A stretch of DNA of 64,000 bases from Candidatus Roizmanbacteria bacterium UBA1450 (GCA_002329205.1 DCTC01000001.1:768623-832622), one strand, 5' to 3'. Shown: positions 49,947-59,281, numbered from the stretch's first letter. Numbers and translations are program-made. Notes: generated by a model from the letters alone, not told the origin.

Positions 49947-51092
49947 TTATTCGTTAAAAGTCAGTAACCACAATTCAGGCACTGCGCCGCCCTTTATTTC
50001 TGCCACCTGCAACACTATTTGCGTCCCGTCTTTATTCCAATCAAAATCAGAAATGACGACTTCTTTATCGAGTTTTTCATTGAGATTCGTGATTTGTTCT
50101 GCTTTGTTTGTAACGACATTTTTAATAAACAGTTCAGTCCGTAGTGTTTGGGCTTTATCACCCTTTCTCCCGTTCCAATTTTCAAAAGGCGCACTGGACA
50201 TGTATGCCATAAGCGTCTCATCAGCAGGTGAAAAATGTCCGTGCTCATCCCAGGTGTCAGGATTGTCGGTGAGCTTTATTATATTTCTTCCGTTTATATC
50301 GGACATATAGATATCATCCATATATGCGCGTCCGAGCGGTGTATGAGTAAAAATAATCTGATCATTGTGAAATCCGTGGGTTTCATATACACCGGTTGAA
50401 TTTTGGAATAAACTGGTATGCTGTGACAGAGTCTCTGAAGAATTAAGGTCTACATCTGCAATATGGATTTGCCAACCGTCCCATTGATTTTCACCTCCAG
50501 GCGTACCGGCAAGTTTGCCTCCCGGAATTTGCTTTCCTGTCGGAACACGTTCGGCAAAAATAAGTTTGGTTCCCGTATCGTTGAAATGAGGATGGAGGAC
50601 TGCATTTCCGGAGGGAGTATCATAGATTTTTTTGGCCTCGGTTCCGTCTTTCTTTATGATCCAGAGATCATTATTTACTCCCCAAGCGGAATGATTAAAT
50701 ACACCGTGATCGGAATTCTCATTCTCTGCCTGAAGAATAAGATATTCTCCGTCAGGGTGCCATTCAGCCTGTCCCGTAAAACCTTTCGGGATATTACTCG
50801 TGCACGTAACACACAGTGTTTTTTGAGTGGCAGGATCAAAGGTGTACACCTCCGTATTCCTGTTGAGTTTACTTACAATTGCATCATAGGCAATAAGGTT
50901 GTGACCGTCGCCTTTGTACCATGATACGCGGCCGCCGTTATCTTTGAGCTTAAATATTGTTGCTTTATCGGTTTGAATAGTTGTGACATTGGATTCTGCC
51001 TGAGTATCAGTTCTTGTACGGCGGTGATTATAGACTGTTGAAAGAAGCACAAAAATGAAAAGTAATGCAAGAAAGAATAGTCCGTATTTCAT
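49947..51092 (-). CDS. Membrane-anchored TolB-like beta-propeller protein
   Basis: About 381 residues with an N-terminal membrane helix (KYGLFFLALLFIFVLLSTV) and a series of PD40/TolB-type blades (for example AEWHPDGEYLILQ, PHFNDTGTKLIFAER, GHFSPADETLMAYMS, FDWNKDGTQIVLQV). It may bind a ligand or partner outside the membrane. Its place between msrA and msrB suggests a link to protein oxidation, which is inference. An in-frame ATG at 51119 would overlap msrB by 23 bases and adds nine mostly polar residues; both starts are possible. Confidence 0.72.
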   Translation of the reverse strand: MKYGLFFLALLFIFVLLSTVYNHRRTRTDTQAESNVTTIQTDKATIFKLKDNGGRVSWYKGDGHNLIAYDAIVSKLNRNTEVYTFDPATQKTLCVTCTSNIPKGFTGQAEWHPDGEYLILQAENENSDHGVFNHSAWGVNNDLWIIKKDGTEAKKIYDTPSGNAVLHPHFNDTGTKLIFAERVPTGKQIPGGKLAGTPGGENQWDGWQIHIADVDLNSSETLSQHTSLFQNSTGVYETHGFHNDQIIFTHTPLGRAYMDDIYMSDINGRNIIKLTDNPDTWDEHGHFSPADETLMAYMSSAPFENWNGRKGDKAQTLRTELFIKNVVTNKAEQITNLNEKLDKEVVISDFDWNKDGTQIVLQVAEIKGGAVPELWLLTFNE

Positions 51093-51096
51093 AGTA

Positions 51097-51516
51097 TTAT
51101 AATACTGCTTCCGTTTCATTTTTTCTTTTCTTAAAATTCAATGATGCTGAGTTGATACAGTATCTTTCTCCCGTCTTGTCCTTGGGGCCGTCCGGGAATA
51201 CATGCCCCAGATGTGCGCCGCAGTTGCCGCAGGTGACTTCCGTGCGTTTCATGCCGAAACTGGTATCTTCATGATATTCAAGTGAATCCGTTGAGACCGG
51301 TTCATAAAATGCCGGCCAGCCGCACCCGGAATCATATTTGGTATTTGAGGTAAATAGATCAGCCCCGCACACCGTGCAATAATATGTTCCTTTCTCGAAA
51401 TGATGATCATATTTTCCTGAGAACGGGGGTTCCGTACCTTTTTCCTGCGTTATACGATAGACCTCTGGATCAAGTTCATTCTTGAGCTGCTCTTTTGTTT
51501 TGCTGAAGGTAGTCAT
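51097..51516 (-). CDS. msrB: Peptide methionine sulfoxide reductase MsrB
   Basis: A 139-residue enzyme. Zinc is held by CTVC and CGNC, and the catalytic Cys lies in RYCINSASL; GCGWPAF and HLGHVFPDGP are typical. It reduces the R-epimer of methionine sulfoxide, complementing MsrA. The ATG at 51516 is preceded, six bases away, by TATAGT on the minus strand (complement of 51523-51528), so the mRNA is probably leaderless; the in-frame GTG at 51534 lies upstream of that box. Confidence 0.94.
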   Translation of the reverse strand: MTTFSKTKEQLKNELDPEVYRITQEKGTEPPFSGKYDHHFEKGTYYCTVCGADLFTSNTKYDSGCGWPAFYEPVSTDSLEYHEDTSFGMKRTEVTCGNCGAHLGHVFPDGPKDKTGERYCINSASLNFKKRKNETEAVL

Positions 51517-51522
51517 ATGGTT

Positions 51523-51528
51523 ACTATA
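51523..51528 (-). promoter_or_regulatory. -10 box of msrB
   Basis: TATAGT on the minus strand, six bases before the msrB ATG; leaderless geometry. Confidence 0.5.
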
Positions 51529-51555
51529 TGTCACTTGTATGAAATATATGTAAGG

Positions 51556-51792
51556 TTAGGGAACCGGATCATATCCTCCTTCGTGCCAGGGATTGCATCG
51601 TGATATTCTCTTGATGCCAAGCCAGAGACCTCGGAGACTCCCATGCTTTTCCACTGCTTGATACATATACTCGGAACACGTTGGCGTATATCTGCATATT
51701 GAAGAAGACCCGCTAAGTGTTTGCAGAATGTGATTATGGAAAAAAGATGTTTTCTTATAGAGCCTCAGAAGAAAGAGAACAAAATATTTCAT
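51556..51792 (-). CDS. yidD: Membrane protein insertion efficiency factor YidD
   Basis: A 78-residue protein with the family core CRYTPTCSEYMYQAVEKHG and RGLWLGIKRISRCNPWHEGG. It assists YidC-dependent membrane insertion. It lies divergently from trmD, about 40 bases apart. rnpA, oxaA and rpmH, its usual neighbours in other bacteria, are not here. Confidence 0.92.
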   Translation of the reverse strand: MKYFVLFLLRLYKKTSFFHNHILQTLSGSSSICRYTPTCSEYMYQAVEKHGSLRGLWLGIKRISRCNPWHEGGYDPVP

Positions 51793-51821
51793 TGTTGTAT
51801 TGTTAAATTGCTCTATTGTAC

Positions 51822-51827
51822 TATAAT
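51822..51827 (+). promoter_or_regulatory. -10 box of trmD
   Basis: TATAAT ending six bases before the ATG at 51834; leaderless geometry. It rules out the in-frame TTG at 51816. Confidence 0.65.
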
Positions 51828-51833
51828 ATAGTC

Positions 51834-52613
51834 ATGAAAATCACGATCATCACCCTCTTCCCCGAAATGATTCGTGGATTTTTCAAGGAAAGCATCATTC
51901 GTAAAGCACAGGAAAAAGGTAAAGTTGAGATCGAACTGGTGGATTTGCGTCAATTTGCAACCGATGATTACGGTACGGTAGATGACAGACCGTACGGCGG
52001 CGGCGCAGGGATGGTTATACGGGCAGATGTCGTCGTTGATGCGTTGAAATCCATTCAAAAAACATCTGTTAAAAAACCTCGTATTCTTCTTACTTCAGCA
52101 AAAGGCACAACATATACTCAACGCAAAGCGGAAGAACTGGCATCATTGAAGCATATTATTATCATTGCCGGACATTATGAAGGATTTGATGAAAGAGTCA
52201 TGAAGCATATTGATGAGGAGATTTCTATAGGAGAGTTCGTTTTGACCGGAGGAGAAATTCCGGCAGCAGCAATTGTTGATTCCATTGTTCGTCTGATCCC
52301 AGGAGTTTTGAAAAAATCTGAAGCCACGATGGAAGAAAGTTTTTTTCTTATGGCGGTTGATGATCTCATTGAAATCTGCGGTGAAGATGCGGTGCTTGGA
52401 TTATTGAAAAAAAATAATATTAATCAGGTACAACTTGTTGAGTATCCTCATTACACACGACCTGAAGAATTCGAAGGCGAACGTGTCCCAGAAATACTGA
52501 AGAGCGGCAATCATGAAGAAATCAGAAAGTGGCGTATTCGACAGGCATACCAGCAAACTAAAGAAAAAAGACCCGATCTCCTTGACACGAAACGGCTTCA
52601 GTTGTTATATTGA
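51834..52613 (+). CDS. trmD: tRNA (guanine37-N1)-methyltransferase
   Basis: A 259-residue enzyme of normal length. ITIITLFPEMIRGFF at the start, DDRPYGGGAGMV (about 48-59), GHYEGFDERV and EISIGEFVLTGGE (the AdoMet knot) are the TrmD motifs. It methylates G37 of tRNAs reading CNN, including tRNA-Pro, and prevents +1 frameshifts. The usual rimM/rplS partners are not adjacent. Confidence 0.96.
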   Translation: MKITIITLFPEMIRGFFKESIIRKAQEKGKVEIELVDLRQFATDDYGTVDDRPYGGGAGMVIRADVVVDALKSIQKTSVKKPRILLTSAKGTTYTQRKAEELASLKHIIIIAGHYEGFDERVMKHIDEEISIGEFVLTGGEIPAAAIVDSIVRLIPGVLKKSEATMEESFFLMAVDDLIEICGEDAVLGLLKKNNINQVQLVEYPHYTRPEEFEGERVPEILKSGNHEEIRKWRIRQAYQQTKEKRPDLLDTKRLQLLY

Positions 52614-52649
52614 TGTATAATTTTGTTCGCTTCAGAAGAAATCCAAGAC

Positions 52650-53336
52650 ATGATCACAGTTAAAAATGTAACAAAACAGTTCGGAAAGACACAGGCAGTT
52701 AACGATGTATCCTTTACTGCGCAAAAAGGAGAAATCATAGGCTTTTTAGGACCGAACGGGGCAGGGAAGACAACCACAATGCGACTTATTCTGGGACTTA
52801 TTCGACCGACGCAGGGTGAAGTACTGGTGAACAGACTGGATCCCCTTGCTCACCGTATGGAAACTCTCCAGCATATTGGATATCTTCCGGAAAACAATCC
52901 GTTATACGGCGAAATGAAAGTTCGGGAATACCTCTCTTTTGTCGCCGAGATCAAAGGTGTGTCTAATGAAGAGGATGTTTCTACAGTTATCGGTCAGGTT
53001 GATATTTCCGAAAAAGCACAAGCCAAGATCGAGGAACTTTCTCGCGGATATCGGCAACGCGTGGGCTTGGCTGCGGCTCTTCTCGGCAACCCTCATATTC
53101 TTATACTGGATGAACCGACTTCCGGTCTTGATCCCATTGAGCAGGAAAAGATAAAAAACCTTATCAAGAAAACAGCAAAGAATAAAATTATTATTTTCTC
53201 AACTCACATCCTCTCCGAAGTAGAAGATATCGCAACAAGACTCGTAATAGTATCACGCGGGACAGTGGTATATGACGGAGACAAACCGAAACGAAAAGGC
53301 GGCGTAGAAAAGCTATTTAAAAAGCTTGTAGTATAA
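52650..53336 (+). CDS. ABC transporter ATP-binding protein (GldA/CcmA-like)
   Basis: A 228-residue ABC ATPase: Walker A GPNGAGKTT, signature LSRGYRQRVG, Walker B ILILDEPTSGLD, switch His in FSTHIL. It powers an ABC-2 exporter with the next two genes. The ATG at 52650 begins the domain; TATAAT at 52616-52621 may be its promoter, and a TTG at 52623 in frame is an alternative start. The trio resembles the Gld/auxiliary (Ynhl-type) exporter seen in many bacteria; the substrate is unknown. Confidence 0.88.
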   Translation: MITVKNVTKQFGKTQAVNDVSFTAQKGEIIGFLGPNGAGKTTTMRLILGLIRPTQGEVLVNRLDPLAHRMETLQHIGYLPENNPLYGEMKVREYLSFVAEIKGVSNEEDVSTVIGQVDISEKAQAKIEELSRGYRQRVGLAAALLGNPHILILDEPTSGLDPIEQEKIKNLIKKTAKNKIIIFSTHILSEVEDIATRLVIVSRGTVVYDGDKPKRKGGVEKLFKKLVV

Positions 53337-53376
53337 ATTGTACTCAATTAACTTATCGTTTGATGAGATCTTTATT

Positions 53377-54093
53377 ATGAAATCACTGTTAAAAAAGGAA
53401 CTATCATTTTATCTCAATAATCCACTCGGATACATTGTTATCATATTGTTTGCGGTCTTTGCAAACTTTATGTTTGTAAAAGATATTTTTGTTGTAGGTT
53501 CGGCCTCAATGCGGCCTTTTTTTGATATTCTGCCATGGCTTCTCATGATTTTTATTCCTGCCCTTACCATGAGAATGATCTCTGAAGAGAAACGGACCAA
53601 TACAATGGAAGTGCTTTTGAGTTTGCCTGTATCAGAGACTCAGATTGTCGTATCCAAATTTATTGCAGTTTGGATTCTGACATTGATCGGTTTTGTTCTG
53701 ACACTCGGGTTGCCGATTTCGATGTATGTCCTCACCGGACAGGTGGGTGGTAGGATTTATCTCCCGGAAGTTTTTGTAGGGTATCTGGGCGAGTTATTGC
53801 TTGCCGCATCCTTTATTGCAATCTCTCTTTTCTATTCTTCTCTTACAAAGAATCAGATTCTGGCATTTCTTGCATCAGTTATTACGATATTCTTTTTGAT
53901 TATATTTTCAACTGACTTTGTGGCAGGAGTTTTGCCTCCGGTACTGCAGTCGGTTCTGAATTATCTGAGTCCAATTGTACAACTGAGCAATTTTGTAAAG
54001 GGCGTTATTGATATACGATCGATATTTTATTTTTTGAGTTTTACCGCACTATTTCTTTTTCTTACGGTAGTTGATCTGGAAAGGCGAAATTAG
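53377..54093 (+). CDS. ABC-2 type permease (GldF-like)
   Basis: A 238-residue protein with six membrane helices. KSLLKKELSFYLNNPLGYIV at the start and MRMISEEKRTNTMEVLLSLPVSE are typical of ABC-2 permeases of the GldF group. The ATG at 53377 is chosen on homology. It ends two bases before the next gene. Confidence 0.85.
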   Translation: MKSLLKKELSFYLNNPLGYIVIILFAVFANFMFVKDIFVVGSASMRPFFDILPWLLMIFIPALTMRMISEEKRTNTMEVLLSLPVSETQIVVSKFIAVWILTLIGFVLTLGLPISMYVLTGQVGGRIYLPEVFVGYLGELLLAASFIAISLFYSSLTKNQILAFLASVITIFFLIIFSTDFVAGVLPPVLQSVLNYLSPIVQLSNFVKGVIDIRSIFYFLSFTALFLFLTVVDLERRN

Positions 54094-54095
54094 TA

Positions 54096-55676
54096 ATGAA
54101 ATCCGATATGAACACATTAATTAAAAACATAAAACAGTTCCGGCCGCAGATTCGTATGCGGGATCTAAATTTTGTGAAAAAATATCGTTTGCATCGTTTT
54201 AAAAAAAGCGCTGTTGTACTCGGCTCCATTCTTGTATTTTTAATCCTAAATTTTCTTTTTTCCTATATTTCTCTTCGTATGGATCTTTCGAAGGGGCAGG
54301 CACATACATTATCAGATTCGACAAAAGAATTAGTACAAAAACTGGAAAATCCTGTCACCATAACGTTGTATGCTTCGGACAATATACCTGCACGACTGCA
54401 GCCGTTGCAGCGGGAAGTTATTGATATTTTGAGAGAATACGAAAGAACAGGCAATACTGTTGTCCAAATTTCAGCATTCAATTCTGAAGAAGATCAGGAG
54501 ACGCTGCAGACACTTCAGCAGGCAGGGATCATCGGTATACCGGTCCGGGAACAACAGCAGAATGAAGTATCTATAACGGAAATCTATTTTGGCATTATTG
54601 TTCAGTATCAGGAAAAACAGGAAGTAATCGGGCAGGCGCTGGATGTCGAAAATCTGGAGTACAATGTAACATCCGCTATCTACCGATTGACCAATCCCGA
54701 ACTTCCCAAAATCGCCGTTATTGGTTCGGAAGAAGGACTCATTCCCCAACAGGATGAATTGAGTGTATTCAAGCAAGTGGCGGCAAGTCTGTTCGATGTC
54801 CAGAATGTCGCAGCACCAATAGAAACCGAAGAAACGGAGGAAGAAGTCCCAATTACCATTGATCCTGCCTCAAAGACACTCTTGGTTTTTGATTCTCCTC
54901 AGCGTGAATTCAGCGATCAGGAGCTGGTAGCTATTGACAAGTATACTGCTCAAGGTAACGCAGTTGTATTCACCAATGGAGTAACGATCGATGACAGCAC
55001 ATTGGAAACAGCTTCAGGCGAAGCAAAACTGCACGCACTTTTGGGGAAACGGGGTATTGCGGTGCAGCCGAATTTTATACTTTCATCACGGGCAGAAATG
55101 GTCAACTTGGGCGGACAGGGATTCTCGTTGCTTATCCCGTACCCTATGTGGCTGAAAACAGATGCATTCAACAATGAAGTAAATTTATTTTCCGGAGTTG
55201 GAAGCCTTACTTTTCCCTGGGCATCATCTCTTCAAACCAAAGAAACAAAAGGATTTGAGACTCGCCAGCTTGTCGAAACATCAGATGAATCCTGGGAACA
55301 AAGAAGTTCCTTCAGCCCTAATCCGCAGCAGATTCCGCAACCTCAGCAAGAAGATATTGAAACTTTCGTACTTGCTGCCGAGTCATTTGCTGAAAACGGT
55401 GCAAAGATGATGGTTATCGGATCATCCCGATTTATACATAATCAATACCTTTCCCGCGAATCGCAAAATCTGGAGTTCATTCTCAATGTGTTGAGTGATT
55501 ACGCATCCGACGGAGCGCTCAGCGGAATCGGCAGAAGAGCACTGAGCATCTACACATTGCCTTCACTTCCAAAAAGCGTACAGGAAGTGTACAAATACAC
55601 CAATATTCTTCTGTTTCCTTCGATTCTGGGGATATATGGAGCTTACCGGCTTTTCAAAAGAAATCGGGATCAGTGA
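54096..55676 (+). CDS. GldG-like ABC exporter auxiliary protein
   Basis: A 526-residue protein with an N-terminal membrane helix (about 37-57), the GldG/DUF4350-like extracellular part (SKGQAHTLSDSTKELVQKLENPVTI, read with EYERTGNTVVQ and LLVFDSPQREFSDQELVAIDKY), and a C-terminal membrane helix (about 500-520). Proteins of this type work with GldA/GldF-like ABC exporters; in Bacteroidetes they belong to gliding, but elsewhere the cargo is unknown. It follows the permease by two bases and overlaps the convergent Nudix gene by seven. Confidence 0.8.
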   Translation: MKSDMNTLIKNIKQFRPQIRMRDLNFVKKYRLHRFKKSAVVLGSILVFLILNFLFSYISLRMDLSKGQAHTLSDSTKELVQKLENPVTITLYASDNIPARLQPLQREVIDILREYERTGNTVVQISAFNSEEDQETLQTLQQAGIIGIPVREQQQNEVSITEIYFGIIVQYQEKQEVIGQALDVENLEYNVTSAIYRLTNPELPKIAVIGSEEGLIPQQDELSVFKQVAASLFDVQNVAAPIETEETEEEVPITIDPASKTLLVFDSPQREFSDQELVAIDKYTAQGNAVVFTNGVTIDDSTLETASGEAKLHALLGKRGIAVQPNFILSSRAEMVNLGGQGFSLLIPYPMWLKTDAFNNEVNLFSGVGSLTFPWASSLQTKETKGFETRQLVETSDESWEQRSSFSPNPQQIPQPQQEDIETFVLAAESFAENGAKMMVIGSSRFIHNQYLSRESQNLEFILNVLSDYASDGALSGIGRRALSIYTLPSLPKSVQEVYKYTNILLFPSILGIYGAYRLFKRNRDQ

Positions 55677-56188
55677 TTGTTATGAAGATACCTTCGAACA
55701 GCTTCTTTCATTCCGTCAAAAGCCATTTCATCATAAGGAATGTGATCCTTGGAATAGAAGCGATAATCAGAGACATCATCTGCGGGTGTCAATACAGCAT
55801 GATCAGGCAGCTTACATCTGAACAAGACACAAATTGAACGACTGCTTACTCCGCCATGCTCATACTCATCTGAGAATGAATTGACATAAGTGAATTCAGC
55901 GATTGTTATCCCGAGCTCTTCCCGGATTTCACGCGTCAGCGATTCCTCAACAGATTCGTTGATATTCAGAAATCCTCCCGGCAGATCAAGCATCCCTTTT
56001 TTGGGATTGAAAGCACGCTCCACGAATAATATCTCATTTTTATCATTTTCGATCATGACAGCATTGGCCGGTTTGGGATTGATATAATAATGGAGTTCGC
56101 ATACCGAACAAATGAGCACGTTTTCTTTGAGTGGGTTGAATGTGGATCCGCATCCGGGACAGTATTTGAAATCTTCTTCTTTTATCAT
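55670..56188 (-). CDS. Nudix hydrolase with N-terminal zinc ribbon
   Basis: A 172-residue protein. A zinc ribbon (CPGCG and CSVC, about 10-32) precedes a Nudix domain with the box GGFLNINESVEESLTREIREELG. The layout resembles NudC-like/ADP-ribose hydrolases, but the NADH pyrophosphatase SQPWPF motif is absent, so the substrate is open. The ATG at 56188 is set by a TATAAT box seven bases upstream (complement of 56196-56201); the open frame to 56338 overlaps gltX and is rejected. Confidence 0.88.
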   Translation of the reverse strand: MIKEEDFKYCPGCGSTFNPLKENVLICSVCELHYYINPKPANAVMIENDKNEILFVERAFNPKKGMLDLPGGFLNINESVEESLTREIREELGITIAEFTYVNSFSDEYEHGGVSSRSICVLFRCKLPDHAVLTPADDVSDYRFYSKDHIPYDEMAFDGMKEAVRRYLHNNH

Positions 56189-56195
56189 AGAACTA

Positions 56196-56201
56196 ATTAT
56201 A
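56196..56201 (-). promoter_or_regulatory. -10 box of the Nudix gene
   Basis: TATAAT on the minus strand, seven bases before the ATG at 56188; leaderless geometry. Confidence 0.6.
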
Positions 56202-56255
56202 CCCTTTCTGATTGGAGATAGTATTTTGCTTCCCCTGACAATCTTTATTTTATAG

Positions 56256-56261
56256 TATAAT
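56256..56261 (+). promoter_or_regulatory. -10 box of gltX
   Basis: TATAAT seven bases before the ATG at 56269, with CTGACA (56235-56240) as a possible -35 at 15 bases. Leaderless geometry. Confidence 0.6.
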
Positions 56262-56268
56262 AACTCAC

Positions 56269-57666
56269 ATGATACGAACCCGAATCGCCCCCTCTCCAAC
56301 TGGAGAAGATATACATATCGGAAATCTTTATACTGCATATATCAATTGGGTATATGCAAAAAAAAATGGAGGAACATTTATTGTTCGTATTGAAGACACA
56401 GATCGTACCCGCTATGTTTCGGGTGCGGAAGAAAAAATACATCAATCATTGAAAGCATATGGAATAGTGCCGGATGAAGGTGTAGATATCGGTGGTCCGT
56501 TTGGTCCGTATCGTCAATCAGAACGGTTGGATATTTATAAAAAATATGCGGAGGAATTGATCTCAAAAGGGAAAGCGTATTATTGCACCTGTACAAAAGA
56601 ACGACTTGATCAGGTGAGAAAAGAGATGCAGGCGAAGAAAGAAATCCCGAAATATGATAAATACTGTCTTTCCAGGCAGGATGAAGTGAAAAAAACAATA
56701 GAAACTGGTTCCAATTATGTCATTCGGTTGAATGTTCCCTCCGATACAGAAGTAGTCTTTGAAGATGTCATCCGCGGGAAGGTTGCAATTAACACAAACA
56801 ACATTGATGACCAGGTGCTCATGAAATCCGACGGATATCCGACTTATCATATGGCAGTCGTGATTGATGATCATTTGATGGGAATAAGCCATGTCATACG
56901 GGCAGAGGAATGGATTTCCTCCACACCAAAACATATTCTGTTGTACCAGGCACTTGAATGGGAACTGCCGATATTTGCCCACTTGCCCATTTTGAGAAAT
57001 CCGGATAAATCAAAACTTTCAAAAAGGAAAAATCCTGTTTGGGCATCATGGTATGTATCAGAAGGTTTTTTACCTGAAGCAGTCCTGAACTATCTTTCTC
57101 TCATGGGATGGTCTCATCCTGAAGAAAAAGAAATTTTTAGTAAAGAGGAATTCATGCGTGTTTTTACCCTGGAGCGCATCCAGCCGGTCGGCCCCGTCTT
57201 TGATATAAAAAAACTTACTTGGATGAACGGACAGTACATCATGCAAATGCAAGACGAAGAGCTTGCCAAGCAGATTTTAGATTTCTATAAAGACGCGAAT
57301 TTTGACAAAAATATAGTTGAACGATCGGTTCCACTAGTGAAAGAGCGGATGAAGACGTTGAAAGATTATGAGAATATCGCCTTATTTCTTTTTGAAAGAC
57401 CGACTGTCTATGAGCTTGATTTTTCTGATAAGAAGGATACTCTTCGAAAAATCAAAGAACGAATAGACTCCATAGAGGATTGGGAAGCGGCAACAATCGG
57501 TGAAGAAATGCAGAAAGTAGCAACAAAGGAACAAATACCATTCAGCAAATTTTTTATGATGCTGCGTGTCGCAATATCCGGTAAAAAAATTACTCCGCCA
57601 CTGAATGAATCAATGGAGATACTCGGGAAAGAAGAGTGTTCTGCGAGAATCTACAATCTCATATAA
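56269..57666 (+). CDS. gltX: Glutamyl-tRNA synthetase
   Basis: A 465-residue class I synthetase. The HIGH motif is HIGN (16-19) in SPTGEDIHIGN, and the KMSKS loop reads KLSKR (about 248-252). IRIEDTDRTR is the conserved Arg/Asp region and WISSTPKHILLYQALEW the next. It charges tRNA-Glu, and perhaps tRNA-Gln if an amidotransferase exists; this cannot be told here. The 3' end overlaps the convergent phosphatase gene by eight bases. Confidence 0.95.
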   Translation: MIRTRIAPSPTGEDIHIGNLYTAYINWVYAKKNGGTFIVRIEDTDRTRYVSGAEEKIHQSLKAYGIVPDEGVDIGGPFGPYRQSERLDIYKKYAEELISKGKAYYCTCTKERLDQVRKEMQAKKEIPKYDKYCLSRQDEVKKTIETGSNYVIRLNVPSDTEVVFEDVIRGKVAINTNNIDDQVLMKSDGYPTYHMAVVIDDHLMGISHVIRAEEWISSTPKHILLYQALEWELPIFAHLPILRNPDKSKLSKRKNPVWASWYVSEGFLPEAVLNYLSLMGWSHPEEKEIFSKEEFMRVFTLERIQPVGPVFDIKKLTWMNGQYIMQMQDEELAKQILDFYKDANFDKNIVERSVPLVKERMKTLKDYENIALFLFERPTVYELDFSDKKDTLRKIKERIDSIEDWEAATIGEEMQKVATKEQIPFSKFFMMLRVAISGKKITPPLNESMEILGKEECSARIYNLI

Positions 57667-58180
57667 ATTGTTGTTCCAGTACTTTTAGCTGTTCCAGCTG
57701 CAGTTTGGTAGGCTGGATAAAGGGACGTGCTTCTTTGATAAGCTTCAACGAATCCTCAAGAGTCAATCCGGTACTCATCAAGTAGGCAATCATCATACTA
57801 GGTCCCCTTCCTTCGCCGAGTCGGCAGTGAATATATACTTTACCTTCACGCTCAATCTCCTTTTTGATAAATTTGATTCCTTTTTTAAGATCAGACAGAG
57901 ACGGGGCAGTGAGATCTATAGTCGGCAGATGAAGCGTTCGGATGTGTTCCATGCCTTTATATGATGGAATTGGTGTTTCTCGCATATTGACGATAGCAGT
58001 AATTCCAATTTTTTGCATAGTTATGAAACCTTTTTTGGTGTATTGTCCGCCCAAAAATAATTGAGGAGTAATTTCACTCCTTTTCAATTGGGGTAATCCG
58101 AACAAATTCCGATGCATGTGATCGGTAAAACGAACTATATGTATAAACAAAAACAGAAGTAAACTTCTCAAATATCGCAT
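57659..58180 (-). CDS. Dual-specificity/tyrosine phosphatase-like protein
   Basis: A 173-residue protein with the CX5R active site HCRLGEGRG (Cys119, Arg125) and a likely general-acid Asp at 89 in TIDLTAP. The first 20 residues are hydrophobic (YLRSLLLFLFIHIVRF), so it may be membrane-associated. The substrate may be a phosphoprotein or a phospholipid such as phosphatidylglycerophosphate (PTPMT1-like). It lies nine bases downstream of a lipid kinase gene, which favours a lipid or phospho-lipid role; this is inference. Confidence 0.78.
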   Translation of the reverse strand: MRYLRSLLLFLFIHIVRFTDHMHRNLFGLPQLKRSEITPQLFLGGQYTKKGFITMQKIGITAIVNMRETPIPSYKGMEHIRTLHLPTIDLTAPSLSDLKKGIKFIKKEIEREGKVYIHCRLGEGRGPSMMIAYLMSTGLTLEDSLKLIKEARPFIQPTKLQLEQLKVLEQQFI

Positions 58181-58189
58181 AGGTATTCA

Positions 58190-59080
58190 TTATATCGGAG
58201 GAACTGCTATCAGTATTGCTTTCGGCAGTACTTCAATATCAAGCCGGGTACTGTCGAATTCGATGTCATCGCACAGCACACGCTGTTCCGGTTTGGCGGA
58301 GATTGAAGCTTTCTTGACTCTCCAATGAGCAATTGATTCATGCAAACTCCTGTTGATAACTGCTTCACCAATTATTGCTGTAAGAGAAGGGACATCCTTT
58401 TTTTTAAGAACAAGAATATCCAGATAACCGTCATCAACCCTGATATCCGGAACAAACGGCACGCCACTGAAGCCGATATTTCCCGAGTTGGCAATGACCA
58501 AACTTACTCCTGTTTCAATATATTTTTTGTTGTCAGCGATGATTGTATATGTCACAGGGGAGGATTCAGAAAGCTTTTGAATAGCCGCCATACTGTACGC
58601 AAGCTGTCCAAAATTTGCTTTTGTATGAGGATCCGCATCAATAATCATATCAGCCATAGTGCCGATACTGACCCGTAACAAAAAGGGTGTTTCGTTCATG
58701 CAGCCCATATCAATTGGTCGTATATTGGTGTCTTCTCTGATGAGAAGACGGAGAGCTGATTCTAGAAATAGAGGAATCTGCAGTTCTTTTGCCATTATAT
58801 TGGCGGTTCCTCCCGGCAGGATGTAAAGCGGAATATCCGAGTTGGCCAGTGATCTGGCAGCTTCCATGATTGTTCCATCACCACCATAGACTGCGATTGC
58901 GTCATACCCCTTCTCAATAGCTCGGTGTGTAAACTCTTGCGCATCACCAGTTTTTGATGTCATGTCAATATGCCACCGAGCATTGCTGCTTTGCAGGACA
59001 GATTCGATTACAGGGAGAATGGATACTGTCTGCCCGGCAGCAGGATTGATAATGATGTATATGTTCTGAGGAGTGGTCAT
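58190..59080 (-). CDS. Diacylglycerol/lipid kinase family protein (YegS/DgkB-like)
   Basis: A 296-residue protein with INPAAG (11-16), the nucleotide motif VYGGDGTIMEAA (GGDGT at 66-70), LPGGTANIMAKEL, and FSGVPFVPDIRVDDGYLDI. It belongs to the diacylglycerol kinase catalytic-domain family, which phosphorylates lipids such as diacylglycerol or undecaprenol. It is followed by the phosphatase-like gene in the same operon. Confidence 0.86.
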   Translation of the reverse strand: MTTPQNIYIIINPAAGQTVSILPVIESVLQSSNARWHIDMTSKTGDAQEFTHRAIEKGYDAIAVYGGDGTIMEAARSLANSDIPLYILPGGTANIMAKELQIPLFLESALRLLIREDTNIRPIDMGCMNETPFLLRVSIGTMADMIIDADPHTKANFGQLAYSMAAIQKLSESSPVTYTIIADNKKYIETGVSLVIANSGNIGFSGVPFVPDIRVDDGYLDILVLKKKDVPSLTAIIGEAVINRSLHESIAHWRVKKASISAKPEQRVLCDDIEFDSTRLDIEVLPKAILIAVPPI

Positions 59081-59240
59081 TCTTCCTATTGTAATGAGAC
59101 ATTGTGAAGAGTGGATAAGAAAGAATTATGAATTTTTTCTACCGTTCATAACGGAAATGCCCAGTACAACAGTTATAATCAAATGGAATACCGTTGGTGT
59201 ATTTCTTATGTATTATTACAGAATTTTTACGTTACTTTTG

Positions 59241-59246
59241 TATGAT
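59241..59246 (+). promoter_or_regulatory. Possible -10 box of the PAS-GAF-PAS kinase
   Basis: TATGAT about 35 bases before the TTG at 59282 and 74 bases before the ATG at 59321. It does not decide between them. Confidence 0.3.
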
Positions 59247-59281
59247 ATAGGTCATAAGTAATAGAAATTAAGAGATACATA

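Noticed and set aside
56189..56338. N-terminal extension of the Nudix protein
   Set aside because: It would cross the promoter and the start of gltX; the TATAAT box fixes the ATG at 56188.
59094..59261. 55-codon plus-strand frame before the PAS-GAF-PAS kinase
   Set aside because: No ribosome site or -10 with the usual spacing, and the sequence looks like translated A/T-rich spacer.
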